Source: Paracoccus versutus
GTDB lineage: Bacteria; Pseudomonadota; Alphaproteobacteria; Rhodobacterales; Rhodobacteraceae
NCBI RefSeq assembly: GCF_000763885.1
Contig: NZ_JRKO01000007.1
Coordinates: forward strand, 1-64,000
Direction of reading: 5' to 3'
DNA: 64,000 nucleotides
The notes under the pieces were generated by a model that had not been told where the DNA came from, did not search any database, and saw only the letters and a list, made by a program, of their open reading frames with translations. How positions within the stretch are numbered: position 1 is the stretch's first letter; each line of letters opens with the position of its first letter. Below, in pieces: positions 19,483 to 30,597 of the stretch. Made by a program: the position numbers and the translations under genes.

Positions 19483-19576
19483 GCCAATTCTCCCCTAATC
19501 CAGAACGTGCGAGGCGGTTGCCCGCGCGGTCCGGTAGGAATCTGGCAATCTCGCGTTAACGGGTCGTTAACCATGC

Positions 19577-19600
19577 GCGCGCGGCAACGAGGCCGCGCGC
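19577..19600 (-). terminator. GC-rich hairpin downstream of lysK
   Basis: A perfect 9-base inverted repeat (GCGCGCGGC at 19577-19585, complement at 19592-19600, 6-base loop) lies 23 bases beyond the lysK stop in its direction of transcription. No T run follows, so it may be a weak terminator or a stabilising 3' hairpin. Confidence 0.4.
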
Positions 19601-19622
19601 AACAAAGAATTCCCGTTCTGGT

Positions 19623-21215
19623 TCAGGCGGTTGGTTCGGAAACCAGCTCGCCGGCCAGCGCCCGCTCGATCAGGGCGCGGGTTTCGGCCACGCCGTAAAG
19701 CGCGATGAAGCCGCCGAAGCGCGGCCCCTGGTCGGCGCCCAGCAACACCTGGTAGAGCGCCTGGAACCAGTCCTTCATCGGCTCGAACCCGTGTTCGCGG
19801 CCGATGGCAAAGACCATGGTCTGCAGGGCCTCGGCATCGGCGGGCTGGCTCCATGCCGCCAGCCGCCCGGCCAGATCCTCCAGCGCCCGGCGCTCGATTT
19901 CCGTGGGGGCGCGGAAGCTGCGGGTCGGCGCCACGAAATCGTTGAAATAGCGCACCGCGAAGGCGGCGGCCTGGTCCAGCGTCGGATGGGTCTCGGGGCT
20001 GGCCTCGGGCGCATAGCGGCGGATGAAGCCCCAGAGCCCCTCCTTGTCCTTGGCGCCGGCCACCGAGGCGAGATTCAGCAGCATCTGGAACGGCACCACC
20101 ATGTCCGAGGCCGGAACCGCGCCGCCATGGATGTGCCAGACCGGGTTGGCCAGCTGCTGCTCGACCGTCTGGTCGGGATAGGCGCGCAGCTGCTGGTGGT
20201 ATTCGTCCACCGCCTTGGGGATGACGTCGAAATACATCCGCTTCGCCGTCTTGGGCTTCTGGAACATGAAATAGGACAGGCTCTCGGTCGCGGCATAGGT
20301 CAGCCATTCGTCGATCGACAGCCCGTTGCCCTTGGACTTGCTGATCTTCTGCCCGTGCTGGTCCAAAAACAGCTCATAGGTGAAATGCTCGGGCGGCCGC
20401 CCGCCCAGGATCTTGCAGATGCCGTCATAGATCGGGGTGTTGGTGGAGTGATCCTTGCCATACATCTCGAAATCCACGTCCAGCGCCGCCCAGCGGGCGC
20501 CGAAATCCGGCTTCCATTGCAGCTTCACATGGCCGCCGGTGACGGGCAGCGTCAGTTCCTCGCCGTCCTCGTCGTCGAAGGTGACGGTGCCGGCCTTGGC
20601 GTCGACATGCTTGATCGGCACGTAAAGCACCTTGCCCGACTTGGGGCTGATCGGCAGGAAGCAGGAATAGGTCTGCTGGCGCTCCTCGCGCAAGGACGCC
20701 AGCATGACCTCCATGATGGCGTCATAGCGTTCAGCGGCCAGCAGCAGCGTCGCGTCGAACTGGCCGGACTTGTAGAACTCGGTCGCGCTGATGAATTCGT
20801 ATTCGAAGCCGAAGGTGTCCAGGAACCGGCGCAGCATGGCGTTGTTGTGCCCGCCGAAGCTGTCGTATTCGCCGAAGGGATCGGGCACCGTTGTCAGGGG
20901 CTCTTGCAGGTGCCGGCGCAGCATCTCTTGCTGGGGCACGTTGTCGGGCACCTTGCGCATGCCGTCCATGTCGTCCGAAAAGCAGAACAGCCGCGTCGGG
21001 ATGTCCGAGATGATCTCGAAGGCGCGGCGGATCATGGTCGTGCGCGCCACCTCGCCGAAGGTGCCGATGTGCGGCAGGCCCGAGGGGCCGTAGCCGGTCT
21101 CGAACAGGACATAGCCCTTTTCGGGATCCTTCTTCTCGTAGCGTTTCAGCACGCGGCGGGCCTCCTCGAAGGGCCAGGCCTTGGATTTCATCGCGGCGTC
21201 ACGCAGGGCGGTCAT
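19623..21215 (-). CDS. lysK: Lysyl-tRNA synthetase, class I
   Basis: A 530-residue class I LysRS (archaeal type, also found in many alphaproteobacteria), which charges tRNA-Lys and is unrelated to the common class II enzyme. The Rossmann-fold HIGH-type motif is [13 protein letters not shown] (about 46-58) and the KMSKS-type loop is [11 protein letters not shown] (about 278-288). [16 protein letters not shown] and [10 protein letters not shown] are further family blocks; the C-terminal third is the helical anticodon domain. The ATG at 21215 has GGAGA 8 bases upstream; the longer frame starts in the intergenic region. Confidence 0.97.
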   Translation of the reverse strand: MTALRDAAMKSKAWPFEEARRVLKRYEKKDPEKGYVLFETGYGPSGLPHIGTFGEVARTTMIRRAFEIISDIPTRLFCFSDDMDGMRKVPDNVPQQEMLRRHLQEPLTTVPDPFGEYDSFGGHNNAMLRRFLDTFGFEYEFISATEFYKSGQFDATLLLAAERYDAIMEVMLASLREERQQTYSCFLPISPKSGKVLYVPIKHVDAKAGTVTFDDEDGEELTLPVTGGHVKLQWKPDFGARWAALDVDFEMYGKDHSTNTPIYDGICKILGGRPPEHFTYELFLDQHGQKISKSKGNGLSIDEWLTYAATESLSYFMFQKPKTAKRMYFDVIPKAVDEYHQQLRAYPDQTVEQQLANPVWHIHGGAVPASDMVVPFQMLLNLASVAGAKDKEGLWGFIRRYAPEASPETHPTLDQAAAFAVRYFNDFVAPTRSFRAPTEIERRALEDLAGRLAAWSQPADAEALQTMVFAIGREHGFEPMKDWFQALYQVLLGADQGPRFGGFIALYGVAETRALIERALAGELVSEPTA

Positions 21216-21304
21216 TTTCGGGTCTCCATTGGGTCGAGACTTCCCCGTATTGAAACGGCGCCGGATGGTCAATAATTACCCCCGGAAACGCAAGGAGAAA
21301 TGCC

Positions 21305-21727
21305 ATGCCCGACAGCCTGCCCTCGTTCTCGCCCTGCGACGCGCTGGTCGCGGTCATGGTGGCGGTCTCGGCCTCGGACCAGAACCCGCGCACCGCCGAG
21401 CTGGTCGCCATCGAGCGGGCGGTGAACCACACGCCGGTCTTTGCCGCCTATGACATCGACCGCGTCCGTGCCGTGTCGCAGACGGTGGTGACGCTCTTCG
21501 AGGAAGAGGACGGGCTGGACGCGCTTTTCGGCCTGGTGCGCGAGGCGCTGCCGGAAAAGATGTTCGACACCGCCTATGTCCTGGCCTGCGACGTCGCCGC
21601 CTCGGACGGCCGCCTGGGCGAGATCGAGGCCGAGATGCTGGCCGAGATCCGCGACCAGCTGGAGATCGACCGCCTGCACGCCGCCGCCATCGAACTCGCC
21701 GCCCGCGCCCGCCATCGCGTGCTTTGA
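21305..21727 (+). CDS. TerB-like (tellurite resistance B domain) protein
   Basis: A 140-residue all-helical soluble protein. The TerB-type pattern is visible in ALVAVMVAVSASDQNPRTAE (first half) and AYVLACDVAASDGRLGEIEA (second half), the repeated acidic metal-binding-like segments of the TerB fold. Function in this standalone form is not established. AAGGAGAAATGCC precedes the ATG at 21305. It diverges from lysK and faces dacB, with 49 bases to the dacB stop. Confidence 0.8.
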   Translation: MPDSLPSFSPCDALVAVMVAVSASDQNPRTAELVAIERAVNHTPVFAAYDIDRVRAVSQTVVTLFEEEDGLDALFGLVREALPEKMFDTAYVLACDVAASDGRLGEIEAEMLAEIRDQLEIDRLHAAAIELAARARHRVL

Positions 21728-21776
21728 AGCGCCCCGGCGGTTTCGCGGCCGCATGGGTATTTGGAGAACGAAGAAG

Positions 21777-23189
21777 TCAGAGGCTGGCGACCCAGCCCTC
21801 GACCAGCGCCTGCTGGAGGCGTTTGGAGCGCCTGGTCCAGCCGATGACGCCCTCGGGCAGTTCCTGGCCCTGGCTGGCGGCGCGGCGCGGCTCGTCGCCG
21901 GTCAGGATGGCGAAGGCCAGCTCGCGCCCGCCGGGGCCCCGGGCGTAGCCGGCAAGGTTCGAGACGAAGTTCAGCGTCCCGGTCTTGGCCTCGATGGCGA
22001 TGTCGCTGTCCTTGCGCTTGCCGCGCGCGTCCTTCAGCGGGATCGGCTTCAGCAACCCGCGCAGGCCGCGCGCCCGTCCCGGCCCGGCCATCAGCCCCGC
22101 CAGCATCCGCGCATCGGCACGGTTCGCGGGCGAGAGGCCGGAATGGTCGTGGAAGGCGAAATCGCCGCCGACCCCCTGCCCGCGCAGCCAGTCCGCCATC
22201 GCCGCGGCCGAGGCCGCCACGTCGCCCGCACGGCTGGCGGCCAGCCCGATCGCCTCGGCGGTCAGGTTGGTCGAATATTCCAGCATGCCCTGGACGATCT
22301 CGCGCAGGGGCGGACTGTCGTGGCGGGCGATCCCGGCCCCTTCGGGCAGGATCTCGATCACCTCGGGATCGGGCAGCGCCAGGCCGCGGGCGCGGCACAG
22401 CGTCTGGAACACGTCGCCCGCGTAAAGCTCGGGGCGGCGGACGGGCAGCCAGCGGCTGCCGGACTTGCCCAGGCCGCGCCGGGCGATGGTCCAGCTTTCC
22501 AGCTTGCCCGCCTCGTAGGTAAAGAGCGGCAGCCCCCGGTCCACCGCCGCGATCGCGGCCGTATAGGCCCTGGGCGACAGCTTGCGGCCCCGCGCCTGCA
22601 AGGACAGCCGATAGCCCGCCTCGCCCTGCCGCCAGTCCAGATGCACCCGGTTGAAGTTCAGGATCATCCCCGAGATCGAGGGGTTGTAGGGCAGATGCTC
22701 GTCCTGCGCCGGGTCCAGCCGGCCGATGCGCGGCAGCGCCCCGCCCCAGACGGCAAAGGCGGTGGGCGCCGGGCGGCCGGCGGCCTTTTCGTCGGCGACC
22801 GCGGCCGCGGCCAGTTCGTCCAGCGCATCGGTGTCCAGCAGCGGATCGCCGCCGCCCGCCAGGATCAGCGTGTTGCCGGCGCGGATGACCCTGGTCGTGA
22901 AGCAATGCCCCTCGCCCAGCCGGTCCAGCGCGTAAAGCGCCGTCACCGCCTTGAGCGTGCTGGCCGGGGCCATGGGCCGGTCGGCCTGGCGCTGGGCGAG
23001 CATCCGGCCCGAGGCCGGGTCGATCACCGCGAAGGCCACCGCCCCGCCAAGCCCGGCCGCGGCGATCAGCGCCTCGGCGTCGAAGCCCGCGGGGCGCGCG
23101 GCCGGCCTTTGCTGGGCCGGCGCCATGCGGGGGGCCAGCGCCAGCAGCCCCAGCCCCGCCACGAAGCCACGCCGCGTCCATCCGTTCAT
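21777..23189 (-). CDS. dacB: D-alanyl-D-alanine carboxypeptidase/endopeptidase (PBP4 type)
   Basis: A 470-residue periplasmic penicillin-binding protein that trims or cleaves peptidoglycan crosslinks. The signal peptide has [16 protein letters not shown], a Tat-like twin arginine. The three serine-peptidase motifs of the PBP4 family are present: SxxK as ASTLKAV (about residue 76), SxN as YSTNLTAE (about 308) and KTG as [11 protein letters not shown] (about 402). The large insertion between motifs 1 and 2 is typical of the family. Its start overlaps the nadD stop by 4 bases. Confidence 0.95.
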   Translation of the reverse strand: MNGWTRRGFVAGLGLLALAPRMAPAQQRPAARPAGFDAEALIAAAGLGGAVAFAVIDPASGRMLAQRQADRPMAPASTLKAVTALYALDRLGEGHCFTTRVIRAGNTLILAGGGDPLLDTDALDELAAAAVADEKAAGRPAPTAFAVWGGALPRIGRLDPAQDEHLPYNPSISGMILNFNRVHLDWRQGEAGYRLSLQARGRKLSPRAYTAAIAAVDRGLPLFTYEAGKLESWTIARRGLGKSGSRWLPVRRPELYAGDVFQTLCRARGLALPDPEVIEILPEGAGIARHDSPPLREIVQGMLEYSTNLTAEAIGLAASRAGDVAASAAAMADWLRGQGVGGDFAFHDHSGLSPANRADARMLAGLMAGPGRARGLRGLLKPIPLKDARGKRKDSDIAIEAKTGTLNFVSNLAGYARGPGGRELAFAILTGDEPRRAASQGQELPEGVIGWTRRSKRLQQALVEGWVASL

Positions 23190-23791
23190 GCGCGTCCTTT
23201 CGGCCCCAGCGCGCGGATGGCGCTGGAACTCAGCTTGTTCAGCGGCAGGTTTATCATCACCCAGGCCGGCGGCCCAGACCGGGCGAGTTCACGCGCCCGC
23301 GACTCGGGCAGGCGCGCGCGCCACAGCAGCCGCGCCGCGCGCGAGAATCGCGCCGGCATCCGCCAGCCGGGCCGGGCGATCACGCCGATCGGCACCCGCG
23401 CCGCGATGTCGCGCCAACGGTCCCAGCGGTCGAACTGGACCAGGTTGTCCGCCCCCATCAGCCAGACGAAGCGCACGCCGGGGTAAAGCCGCTGCAGCGC
23501 GGCGATGGTGTCGCGGGTCATGCGGGTGCCGAGCCGGGCCTCGATGCCGGTGATCTCGACCCTGGGGTCGCGCATGAGGTGCCGCGCGCGGTCGATGCGC
23601 TGCGCCAGCGGCGCCGGCCCGTGCGGCTTCAGCGGATTGCCGGGGCTGACCAGCCACCAGATCCGGTCGAGGCCGAAGCGGCGCAGCGCCTCCTGCGTGA
23701 TATGGACATGGCCTTCATGCGCGGGATCGAAGGAACCGCCCAGAAGGCCCACGGCCATGCCCGGCCGCGCGATGGGAAAGCCGGCGCGCAT
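23186..23791 (-). CDS. nadD: Nicotinate-nucleotide adenylyltransferase
   Basis: A 201-residue NaMN adenylyltransferase of NAD synthesis. The nucleotidyltransferase signature [14 protein letters not shown] is at about 18-31, [12 protein letters not shown] follows, [12 protein letters not shown] is central and the ending has LSSSAIR, equivalent to the ISSTxIR motif. The first ATG (23791) gives an 11-residue N-terminal tail; a start at the ATG before [10 protein letters not shown] (23758) would be closer to the family norm. Coupled to dacB by a 4-base overlap and 4 bases from the fhs stop. Confidence 0.95.
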   Translation of the reverse strand: MRAGFPIARPGMAVGLLGGSFDPAHEGHVHITQEALRRFGLDRIWWLVSPGNPLKPHGPAPLAQRIDRARHLMRDPRVEITGIEARLGTRMTRDTIAALQRLYPGVRFVWLMGADNLVQFDRWDRWRDIAARVPIGVIARPGWRMPARFSRAARLLWRARLPESRARELARSGPPAWVMINLPLNKLSSSAIRALGPKGRA

Positions 23792-23794
23792 CGG

Positions 23795-25462
23795 CTAGAA
23801 CAGGCCCTGCACATGGCCGTCGCCGTCCAGCCCCACGCGCAGCGCCGCGGGGTCGCGCGGCAGGCCGGGCATGGTCATGATGTCGCCGCAGATCGCCACC
23901 ACGAAGCCCGCGCCGGCCGACAGCCGCACCTCGCGCACCGGGATGGTAAAGCCCTCGGGCGCGCCAAGCGCCGAAGGGTTGGCGGAAAAGGAATATTGCG
24001 TCTTGGCCATGCAGACCGGCAGATGGCCGTGCCCGGCCCGCTCCCATTCCTCGAGCCGCTCGAGGATATGCGGCAGGAACTCGATCTGGCCGGCGCGATA
24101 GACCTGGCGGCAGATGGTCTCGATCTTCTTGGCCAGGGGCATCTCGTCGGGATAGAGCGGCGTGAAATCCGCCCCGCCCTCGGCCAGCGCGACCACGGCG
24201 CGGGCCAGATCCTCGGCCCCCCTGCCGCCCTCGGCCCAGTGCCGGCACAGCACGGCCTGAACGCCATGCCCGCGGCAATGATCGGCAAGCGCCGCGATCT
24301 CGGCCTCGGTATCGCCGGCGAAATGGTTGATCGCCACCACCACCGGCAGGCCGAAGCGGCGCAGGTTCTCGATATGGCGGCCCAGGTTCGCGCAGCCGGC
24401 CCGCAGCGCCGCGACATTCTCGGCCCCCAGGTCGGCGCGGGCCACGCCGCCGTTCATCTTGAGCGCCCGCACCGTCGCCACCAGCACCGCCGCGTCGGGT
24501 TGCAGCCCGGCCAGCCGGCACTTGATGTTCAGGAATTTCTCGGCCCCCAGGTCGGCACCGAAGCCCGCCTCGGTCACGACATAGTCCGACAGCGCCAGCG
24601 CCGTGCGCGTCGCCATGACCGAGTTGCAGCCATGCGCAATATTGGCGAAGGGCCCGCCATGGACCAGCGCCGGGTTGTTTTCTAGCGTCTGCACCAGGTT
24701 CGGCTGCAAGGCGTCGCGCAGCAGCACCGTCATCGCGCCCTCGGCACCCAGGTCATGTGCAGTCACCGGCCGGCGGTCGAAGGTCTGGCCGATGACGATG
24801 CGGCCCAGCCGCGCCTGCAAATCGGCCAGGTCCGAGGCCAGGCACAGGATCGCCATCACCTCGGAGGCGACGGTAATGTCGAAGCCGCATTCGCGCGGCA
24901 CGCCGTTGGCCGGCCCACCAAGCGCCACCACCACCTGCCGCAGCACCCGGTCGTTCATGTCCATGACCCGGCGCCATGTCACCCGGCGCGGGTCGATGCG
25001 CAGCGCGTTGCCCCAGTGGATATGGTTGTCGATCATCGCCGCCAGCAGGTTGTGCGCGCTGGTCACGGCATGGAAATCGCCGGTGAAATGCAGGTTCATG
25101 TCTTCCATCGGCACGATCTGCGCATGGCCGCCGCCCGCCGCCCCGCCCTTCATGCCGAAATTCGGCCCCAGCGAGGCTTCGCGGATGCAGACCGTCGCGC
25201 GCTTGCCGATGCGGTTCAGCGCGTCGCCCAGGCCCACGGTGGTCGTGGTCTTGCCTTCGCCCGCCGGGGTCGGGTTGATCGCAGTGACCAGGATCAGCCG
25301 GCCCTGCGGCCGCCCGGCCAGCCCGGCGATGGCCTCATGCGCGATCTTGGCCTTGTCGCGGCCATAGGGCAGGAAATCGGCCTCGGCCAGGCCCAGGCGG
25401 CCGGCGATCTGCGCGATGGGCAGCTTTTGCGCCTCGCGGGCGATCTGGATGTCCGATTTCAT
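23795..25462 (-). CDS. fhs: Formate-tetrahydrofolate ligase
   Basis: A 555-residue enzyme making 10-formyl-tetrahydrofolate from formate and ATP. The P-loop [18 protein letters not shown] (about 66-83) is the family signature; [20 protein letters not shown] and the LTGDFHAV-like [18 protein letters not shown] follow. [19 protein letters not shown] and RKIETIC-like segments are also standard. The ATG at 25462 has GAGGAGG just upstream. In methylotrophic or formate-oxidising Paracoccus-type metabolism it would link formate to C1 units. Confidence 0.97.
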   Translation of the reverse strand: MKSDIQIAREAQKLPIAQIAGRLGLAEADFLPYGRDKAKIAHEAIAGLAGRPQGRLILVTAINPTPAGEGKTTTTVGLGDALNRIGKRATVCIREASLGPNFGMKGGAAGGGHAQIVPMEDMNLHFTGDFHAVTSAHNLLAAMIDNHIHWGNALRIDPRRVTWRRVMDMNDRVLRQVVVALGGPANGVPRECGFDITVASEVMAILCLASDLADLQARLGRIVIGQTFDRRPVTAHDLGAEGAMTVLLRDALQPNLVQTLENNPALVHGGPFANIAHGCNSVMATRTALALSDYVVTEAGFGADLGAEKFLNIKCRLAGLQPDAAVLVATVRALKMNGGVARADLGAENVAALRAGCANLGRHIENLRRFGLPVVVAINHFAGDTEAEIAALADHCRGHGVQAVLCRHWAEGGRGAEDLARAVVALAEGGADFTPLYPDEMPLAKKIETICRQVYRAGQIEFLPHILERLEEWERAGHGHLPVCMAKTQYSFSANPSALGAPEGFTIPVREVRLSAGAGFVVAICGDIMTMPGLPRDPAALRVGLDGDGHVQGLF

Positions 25463-25529
25463 GATCCCTCCTCGGTCTGCGGCCGACAGTTGAGCGGCTG
25501 GGGCCCGCCAAGGCAAGCCCCCGCACGCC

Positions 25530-26663
25530 CTAGCCCAGCCCGAGGCGTGTCCGCAACGGCGGCAGCCAGGTTTCCCGCCGCATCCAGGCCGCCGAGATGG
25601 CCCAGAAGGCCACCACCAGCCAGATGTCGATGGCCAGCCGGGTCCAGATATTCGCCGCGCCGGGCGGCACGGTCATGTCCAGCGCATCGCCCCAGATCGA
25701 CAGCATCACGCAGACGATGAAGGAAAACAGCCCGCCGCGGCCGATCTCGGCCAGCGCCTCGCCCGGCACGGTGGCGGCCATCCAGGCAAAGGGCCGCGCC
25801 AGGGGCACCGCCACCATCCAGCTTGCTGCAAGAATGGCGGTGAAGCGCATGAAATCCAACGACCATTTGTCTATGCCGCCGGTGATCTGGCGCAGGAACT
25901 GGCTGACGGGCTTGGCGGGCGCGCCGATCTTCCAGGCGATCACGATGGTCAGCCCGAAGAGCAGCACCCCCACCGAGATCCAGGTCAGCGGCGCCGAATA
26001 GCGCCGCAGGACCGGCATGATCCGCTCGCGGAAGGCACCCATGGCGACGCCGGCAAAGAACAGGAGCTGCCAGCCGAAGGGGTTGAACAGCAGCCCCGGC
26101 CCCGGTCGCTGGTTGGGGATCAGCGCGTTCAGCGGCTGGGCAAAGACCCAGACCAGCACCGAAACCGCCATGGCGAGCCAGGGCCAGCGCAACAGGAAGG
26201 GCACCGTCACCGGCACGGTGGCGATCAGCAGCACGTAAAGCGCCAGCACGTCGAGCAGGTTCGGCTGCATCCACATCAGCGCCACGGTGGCGACATAGCC
26301 GATGGGATGTTCGATGATCCAGCGCGCATATTGGAACCAGACCGCGGTATGGTTCATGTGCAGCTGGAACAGCAGCGCCGAGAACAGCGCCAGCAGGATG
26401 GCGCCGGCGATCAGCGCCAGCCAGACCTGCGCCGCGCGGCGCAGGAAGCGGATCTGCGCGGCGCGGCGGCCCTCGCGCGCCTGGACCTTGACCCAGACCA
26501 TGCCGACCAGGAAGCCCGACAGCAGCACGAACAGCTCGGCCGCGTCGAAGACGGCGAAATTGGTCAGCGTCAGGTTGCGCAGCACCCCGATCGGCATGTG
26601 GTCCAGCATGATGCAGACCAGCGCATAGCCGCGCAGCATGTCCAAAGCGGCGATGCGTTTCAT
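25530..26663 (-). CDS. opgC: OpgC-type membrane acyltransferase (glucan succinylation)
   Basis: A 377-residue polytopic membrane protein with about ten helices and the OpgC/acyltransferase_3-like start [20 protein letters not shown], where Arg and His are the conserved charged residues. OpgC adds succinyl groups to osmoregulated periplasmic glucans. The ATG at 26663 overlaps the opgH stop by 4 bases, so it is the third gene of opgG-opgH-opgC; this context supports the call. A very long frame upstream of it is only opgH read in the wrong phase. Confidence 0.93.
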   Translation of the reverse strand: MKRIAALDMLRGYALVCIMLDHMPIGVLRNLTLTNFAVFDAAELFVLLSGFLVGMVWVKVQAREGRRAAQIRFLRRAAQVWLALIAGAILLALFSALLFQLHMNHTAVWFQYARWIIEHPIGYVATVALMWMQPNLLDVLALYVLLIATVPVTVPFLLRWPWLAMAVSVLVWVFAQPLNALIPNQRPGPGLLFNPFGWQLLFFAGVAMGAFRERIMPVLRRYSAPLTWISVGVLLFGLTIVIAWKIGAPAKPVSQFLRQITGGIDKWSLDFMRFTAILAASWMVAVPLARPFAWMAATVPGEALAEIGRGGLFSFIVCVMLSIWGDALDMTVPPGAANIWTRLAIDIWLVVAFWAISAAWMRRETWLPPLRTRLGLG

Positions 26664-28834
26664 TGCGGCAACTTCGCGAAGGCTTCGATCAGCGCGCGGT
26701 TCTCGATCAGCGCCAGTTGCTCGGCCGGGCCCAGGAAGTGCAGCGCCTGCGCCTGCGAGGCGGCATGGCCGATCTTGGCCTCGGCCGAGATGGCGTCGAG
26801 CCGCTCTTCGACCGGGCCGCGCGGCGCGGCGGGCAGCAGCGCCAGGATGCGCGCGCGCAGCGCCGCATCGCGCCCCAGCGCCTCCAGCCCCCCGCGCGGC
26901 AGGCCGCCCGCGATGCGGAAGTCCAGGACGTTGGCGGCGGTCAGCACCTCGGGGGGCTGGCGCTCCTCGGGGGTGACCAGCAGGCCCTGGCGGCGCGCCC
27001 AGCGGCCAAAGACCGGGCTGGCCGACCAGCGCGAGGTCAGGGGCGACAGGATCAGCCCGGCCAGGATCGGCGACAGCCAGACCAGCTGCCAGGGCGACAG
27101 GAAGGCCAGCACCACCAGCGTCGCGACCCCCAGGACGACATGCAGCGCATGGCGGCGCAGCACGACGTGCCAGGGCGGCATCTGGCCGGCGCGGACCTGC
27201 GCCTCCCAGCCGGAATCGCGGCCGCGCAGGATCTCGATGATCTGCCGGGTCTGGATCAGCATCTGCACCGGCGCAATCAGCGCGGAAAGCACGATCTCGA
27301 ACATGGCCGAGGCCAGAAGCCGCACGTTGCCGCCCGAATCCTTGGCCAGCGGCCGCAGCCAGGCGCGGAAGATGGCGATGAACTTGGGCACCAGCAGGAA
27401 GGACATGGCGGCGATGAACAGCCACAGCATCCGCACCGGGTCGAAGGTCGGCCAGGTCGGGAACAGCTGGTAGGTCTGCGGGAAATAATCCGGCCGCGAC
27501 AGCAGCACATTGGCCGACAGCGCCAGCCCGACCAGGATCAGCATCAGCCAGATCGGCGACATCAGGAAGCCCAGGATGCCGATGACGAAATGCGCCCGGC
27601 TGATCCAGGCGAAGCCGCGCGAAAAGATCAGCCGCGCATGCTGCAGGTTGCCCTGCGCCCAGCGGCGCTCGCGCACGGCCATGTCCAGCAGCGTGGGCGG
27701 GCAGCCCTCGAAGCTCTGGCGCAGGTCGTGGTCCAGCCGCACCTTCCAGCCGGCGCGGCGCAACAGCGCGGCCTCGACGAAATCGTGGCTCAGGATGGTG
27801 CCGCCAAAGGGCGGCCTGCCCGGCAGTTCCGGCAACCCGCAGCATTGCGCGAAGGCGCCGACGCGGATGATGGCGTTGTGGCCCCAGAAATTGCCGCTGT
27901 CTCCCGACCAGGCGGCGACGCCGCGGGCGACGGCCGGGCCATAGATGCGGCCGGCAAATTGCGTCAGCCGGGCGAAGATGGTCTGGCCGCCGACCAGCAT
28001 CGGCATGGTCTGGATCAGCCCGACGGCCGGATCGGCGTTCATCCGCGCCGACAGCGCCTTGATCGTCGCCGCACCGACCACGCTGTCGGCGTCCAGCACC
28101 ACCATCTGGTCATAGCGCCCGCCCCAGCGGCGCACGAAATCGCCGACATTGCCCGCCTTGCGCCCCTTGTTGAAGCTGCGGCGCCGATACCAGACCGGCA
28201 CCGGCGAGATGTCGCGCAGCCGGCTGATCGCCGCCATCTCCTCGAATACGGCCTGCGGCTCGTAGCTGTCCGACAGCACGAAGATCTCGGCCCGCTCGCC
28301 CAGGCCCTCGCGGTAGAGGTCGCGCGCCAGCGCCGCCAGAAGGCCAGCCGTCGCCGCCGCGTTCTCGTGATAGACCGGCATGACCACGGCAAGGCGCGCC
28401 TGGTTCGGCCCCTCCGGGTTGCGCAGCCGCCGCGCGAAGATCCCCGAGACCATCGAGGTAAAGGAAAACCCGACCCAGGTGAAGGTCAGCGCGAACAGCA
28501 CCAGCAGCACCGATTGCAGCCAGGTCATGTTCGTGCCGAAGGTCAGCATCATCTGCCGCCAGCCCAGCCAGGCGATCGCCGCCGCGCCGCCAAAGGCGGT
28601 CAGCCGCGCCGCGATCGTGCCCAGGCCCGGCCAGCGGCTGTCCGGCCCCAGGGGCGGGCGGGCACGGAAATCCTGCTCGGGCATGTCCAGCGGCGCCTCG
28701 GGCGGCGTCGCCGGGCCTTCGGATTGCGGCAGGTCCAGCGCCTCCCAGCCCTCTTCCGCGGACAGAGGAAGAGGACGGTTCTGGCTGGCCGGATGCCCGC
28801 CCGGCTGGCTGTGGGTCGCGCCCATGTCGGTCAC
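26660..28834 (-). CDS. opgH: Glucans biosynthesis glucosyltransferase H
   Basis: A 724-residue inner-membrane family 2 glycosyltransferase that polymerises the beta-1,2 glucan backbone of periplasmic glucans. Two N-terminal helices (about 68-125) precede the catalytic domain with VVMPVYHE, the metal-binding VVLDADSVV, and the acceptor-site RERRWAQGNLQHARL (QxxRW equivalent). Four or more helices follow. The start is a GTG at 28834 overlapping the opgG stop by 4 bases. Confidence 0.95.
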   Translation of the reverse strand: MTDMGATHSQPGGHPASQNRPLPLSAEEGWEALDLPQSEGPATPPEAPLDMPEQDFRARPPLGPDSRWPGLGTIAARLTAFGGAAAIAWLGWRQMMLTFGTNMTWLQSVLLVLFALTFTWVGFSFTSMVSGIFARRLRNPEGPNQARLAVVMPVYHENAAATAGLLAALARDLYREGLGERAEIFVLSDSYEPQAVFEEMAAISRLRDISPVPVWYRRRSFNKGRKAGNVGDFVRRWGGRYDQMVVLDADSVVGAATIKALSARMNADPAVGLIQTMPMLVGGQTIFARLTQFAGRIYGPAVARGVAAWSGDSGNFWGHNAIIRVGAFAQCCGLPELPGRPPFGGTILSHDFVEAALLRRAGWKVRLDHDLRQSFEGCPPTLLDMAVRERRWAQGNLQHARLIFSRGFAWISRAHFVIGILGFLMSPIWLMLILVGLALSANVLLSRPDYFPQTYQLFPTWPTFDPVRMLWLFIAAMSFLLVPKFIAIFRAWLRPLAKDSGGNVRLLASAMFEIVLSALIAPVQMLIQTRQIIEILRGRDSGWEAQVRAGQMPPWHVVLRRHALHVVLGVATLVVLAFLSPWQLVWLSPILAGLILSPLTSRWSASPVFGRWARRQGLLVTPEERQPPEVLTAANVLDFRIAGGLPRGGLEALGRDAALRARILALLPAAPRGPVEERLDAISAEAKIGHAASQAQALHFLGPAEQLALIENRALIEAFAKLPQ

Positions 28835-30411
28835 TCGCGCGTCCAGCGGGCGATCCAGGTCTCGCTGAGCGGGCCGTTCGGACCGTTCAGCACCGCCGAG
28901 AGATCGGCCAGCTTGGCGCCTTCGGGCAGGTATTCGAAGGCCAGCCGCATCCGGCCCTGCTCGGGCAGGCGCAGCAGGTAGCTGTGCCCGATCCGCCCGG
29001 CCGAGGCGCGCAGCTGCGGCACCGGATCGTCCGAGCCGAACAGTCCCAGGTCGAAATCCACGATATAGGTGCGGCCGTTGGGATTGTTGATCGCCTGGCC
29101 CGACATGGTCTCTAGCACGCGGGAAATCGGTGCGCTGTCAGGGACTTCTGCGGCAAATGTCAGAATGTAGTTGAAGTCGTAGCGATTGCCCTTGGCCAAT
29201 GTGTCGGCCGGCTGCCAGAACGAGACGATATTGTCGTTGAACTCGTTCTCGACCGGGATCTCGATCAGCGTGACCGTGCCCTTGCCCCATTCGTCCTGCG
29301 GCGCGATCCAGGCCGAGGGGCGCTTTTCATACCGCGCCTCGGCATCCTTGTAGGATTCGAAATCGCGCGCGCGCTGCGCCAGGCCGAATCCCAGCGGATC
29401 GTTGTCCATGAAGGCCGAGACCTGCAAGGTGCTGTGCCCCGACAGCACCCGCCACAGCCGCTGTTCGCTGCCGGTCAGCATCTGCAACCCGTCGCTGTCA
29501 TGCACCGCGGGGCGATAGTCGTCCACGCGCGAGCGGTCGGTCGGCCCGAACCAATACATCGAGGTCAGGGGCGCGATGCCTGCGTTGCGCATGTCCTGGC
29601 GCGGAAACAGCGAGACGCGGGTGTCGAAGACCGTCTCGGCGCCCGGCGTGATGCGGAACTCGAACGCGCCCGAGACCGAGCGGCTGTCGAGCAGCGCATG
29701 GACCAGCACGGAACGGTCCTGCGATCCGGGCTTGTGGATCCAGAAGCCGCGGAACAGCGGGAACTCCTCGCCCTCGGCGCTGCCGGTGCCGATGGCCAGG
29801 CCGCGCGCCGAAAGGCCGTAAAGCGTGCCGCGCGCCACGGCGCGGAAATAGCTGGCGCCCTGGAAGACCGCGATCTCGTCCATCACGTCGGGACGGTTCA
29901 GCGGCGCGCGCAGGCGGAACCCCGACCAGCCCATGTTGCCCAGCGTCTCGTAATCGACGCCATCGGGGAATTGCACCGGGTCGAAGTCGAACATGTGCGG
30001 ATCGAACCGGACCGGAATCACCACCCCCTCGTCGACCAGGGCGATGTCCACCGGCTCGTGGAAGATCGCGCCCGGCGGCAGCAGGTCCAGCGCGAAATCG
30101 CGGCTGCCGGCCCAGGGGTCGCGGTCGCGGCGGAACCGGATGCCGCGATACTGGTCATAGGTCAGGTTGCCGAAGCTGCCGACCAGCTCGGCATCGCGGT
30201 ATTCATAGGGATTGGCGGCCAGATCCCTGGCCATCGCGGCGACATCCTCGAAGCCGAAGGGCCTGGGCGCGGCCTCCTCGGCCGGTTCGGCGGCGGCTTC
30301 CGGCTGGGCCTCGGGGCTTTCCTGCGCCAGGGCCGCCCCCAGCGAGGCTGACAGCGCGCTGACGGCCGACACGGCCGCACCGGCAGAAAGGACAAATTCA
30401 CGACGACGCAT
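28831..30411 (-). CDS. opgG: Periplasmic glucan biosynthesis protein OpgG/MdoG
   Basis: A 526-residue periplasmic protein needed for branching and release of osmoregulated glucans. The start MRRREFVLSAGAAVSAVSAL is a Tat-type signal, more like OpgD than E. coli OpgG, followed by an acidic Ala/Glu linker. Family blocks are YRGIRFRRDRDPW, the long beta-sandwich with SMYWFGPTDRSRVDDYRPAVHDSDGL in its centre, and an Ig-like C-terminal domain ending ETWIARWTRE. The ATG at 30411 is preferred because upstream residues would disrupt the signal peptide. First gene of the opg operon. Confidence 0.94.
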   Translation of the reverse strand: MRRREFVLSAGAAVSAVSALSASLGAALAQESPEAQPEAAAEPAEEAAPRPFGFEDVAAMARDLAANPYEYRDAELVGSFGNLTYDQYRGIRFRRDRDPWAGSRDFALDLLPPGAIFHEPVDIALVDEGVVIPVRFDPHMFDFDPVQFPDGVDYETLGNMGWSGFRLRAPLNRPDVMDEIAVFQGASYFRAVARGTLYGLSARGLAIGTGSAEGEEFPLFRGFWIHKPGSQDRSVLVHALLDSRSVSGAFEFRITPGAETVFDTRVSLFPRQDMRNAGIAPLTSMYWFGPTDRSRVDDYRPAVHDSDGLQMLTGSEQRLWRVLSGHSTLQVSAFMDNDPLGFGLAQRARDFESYKDAEARYEKRPSAWIAPQDEWGKGTVTLIEIPVENEFNDNIVSFWQPADTLAKGNRYDFNYILTFAAEVPDSAPISRVLETMSGQAINNPNGRTYIVDFDLGLFGSDDPVPQLRASAGRIGHSYLLRLPEQGRMRLAFEYLPEGAKLADLSAVLNGPNGPLSETWIARWTRE

Positions 30412-30546
30412 CGACCGACCCCATGTTTCGGGCAGGAAAGCCCGGAAATTCCGGGGGGATTTCGCATTGCCGCGCGCATCAGGCAAGCCTTTTCGCGCCG
30501 AAAGGCAGGGTCTTGCCGAGAGGTTGATCGGAATTGCCGCGCCAAA

Positions 30547-30578
30547 GGGCCGCGCCGGCCCGAAAGCCCGCGCGGCCC
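30547..30578 (-). terminator. Candidate terminator after the secreted PepSY-like gene
   Basis: A 9-base perfect inverted repeat (GGGCCGCGC at 30547-30555 and its complement at 30570-30578) with a 14-base loop lies 19 bases past the stop of the leftward gene and is followed on that strand by TTTGG. A short T run makes this a modest candidate. Confidence 0.5.
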
Positions 30579-30597
30579 GATGTGCCTGCCGCCTGCC

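Noticed and set aside
25530-27845. A single very long gene covering opgC and the end of opgH
   Set aside because: Only the last 377 codons match OpgC; the upstream part is opgH read in the wrong frame.
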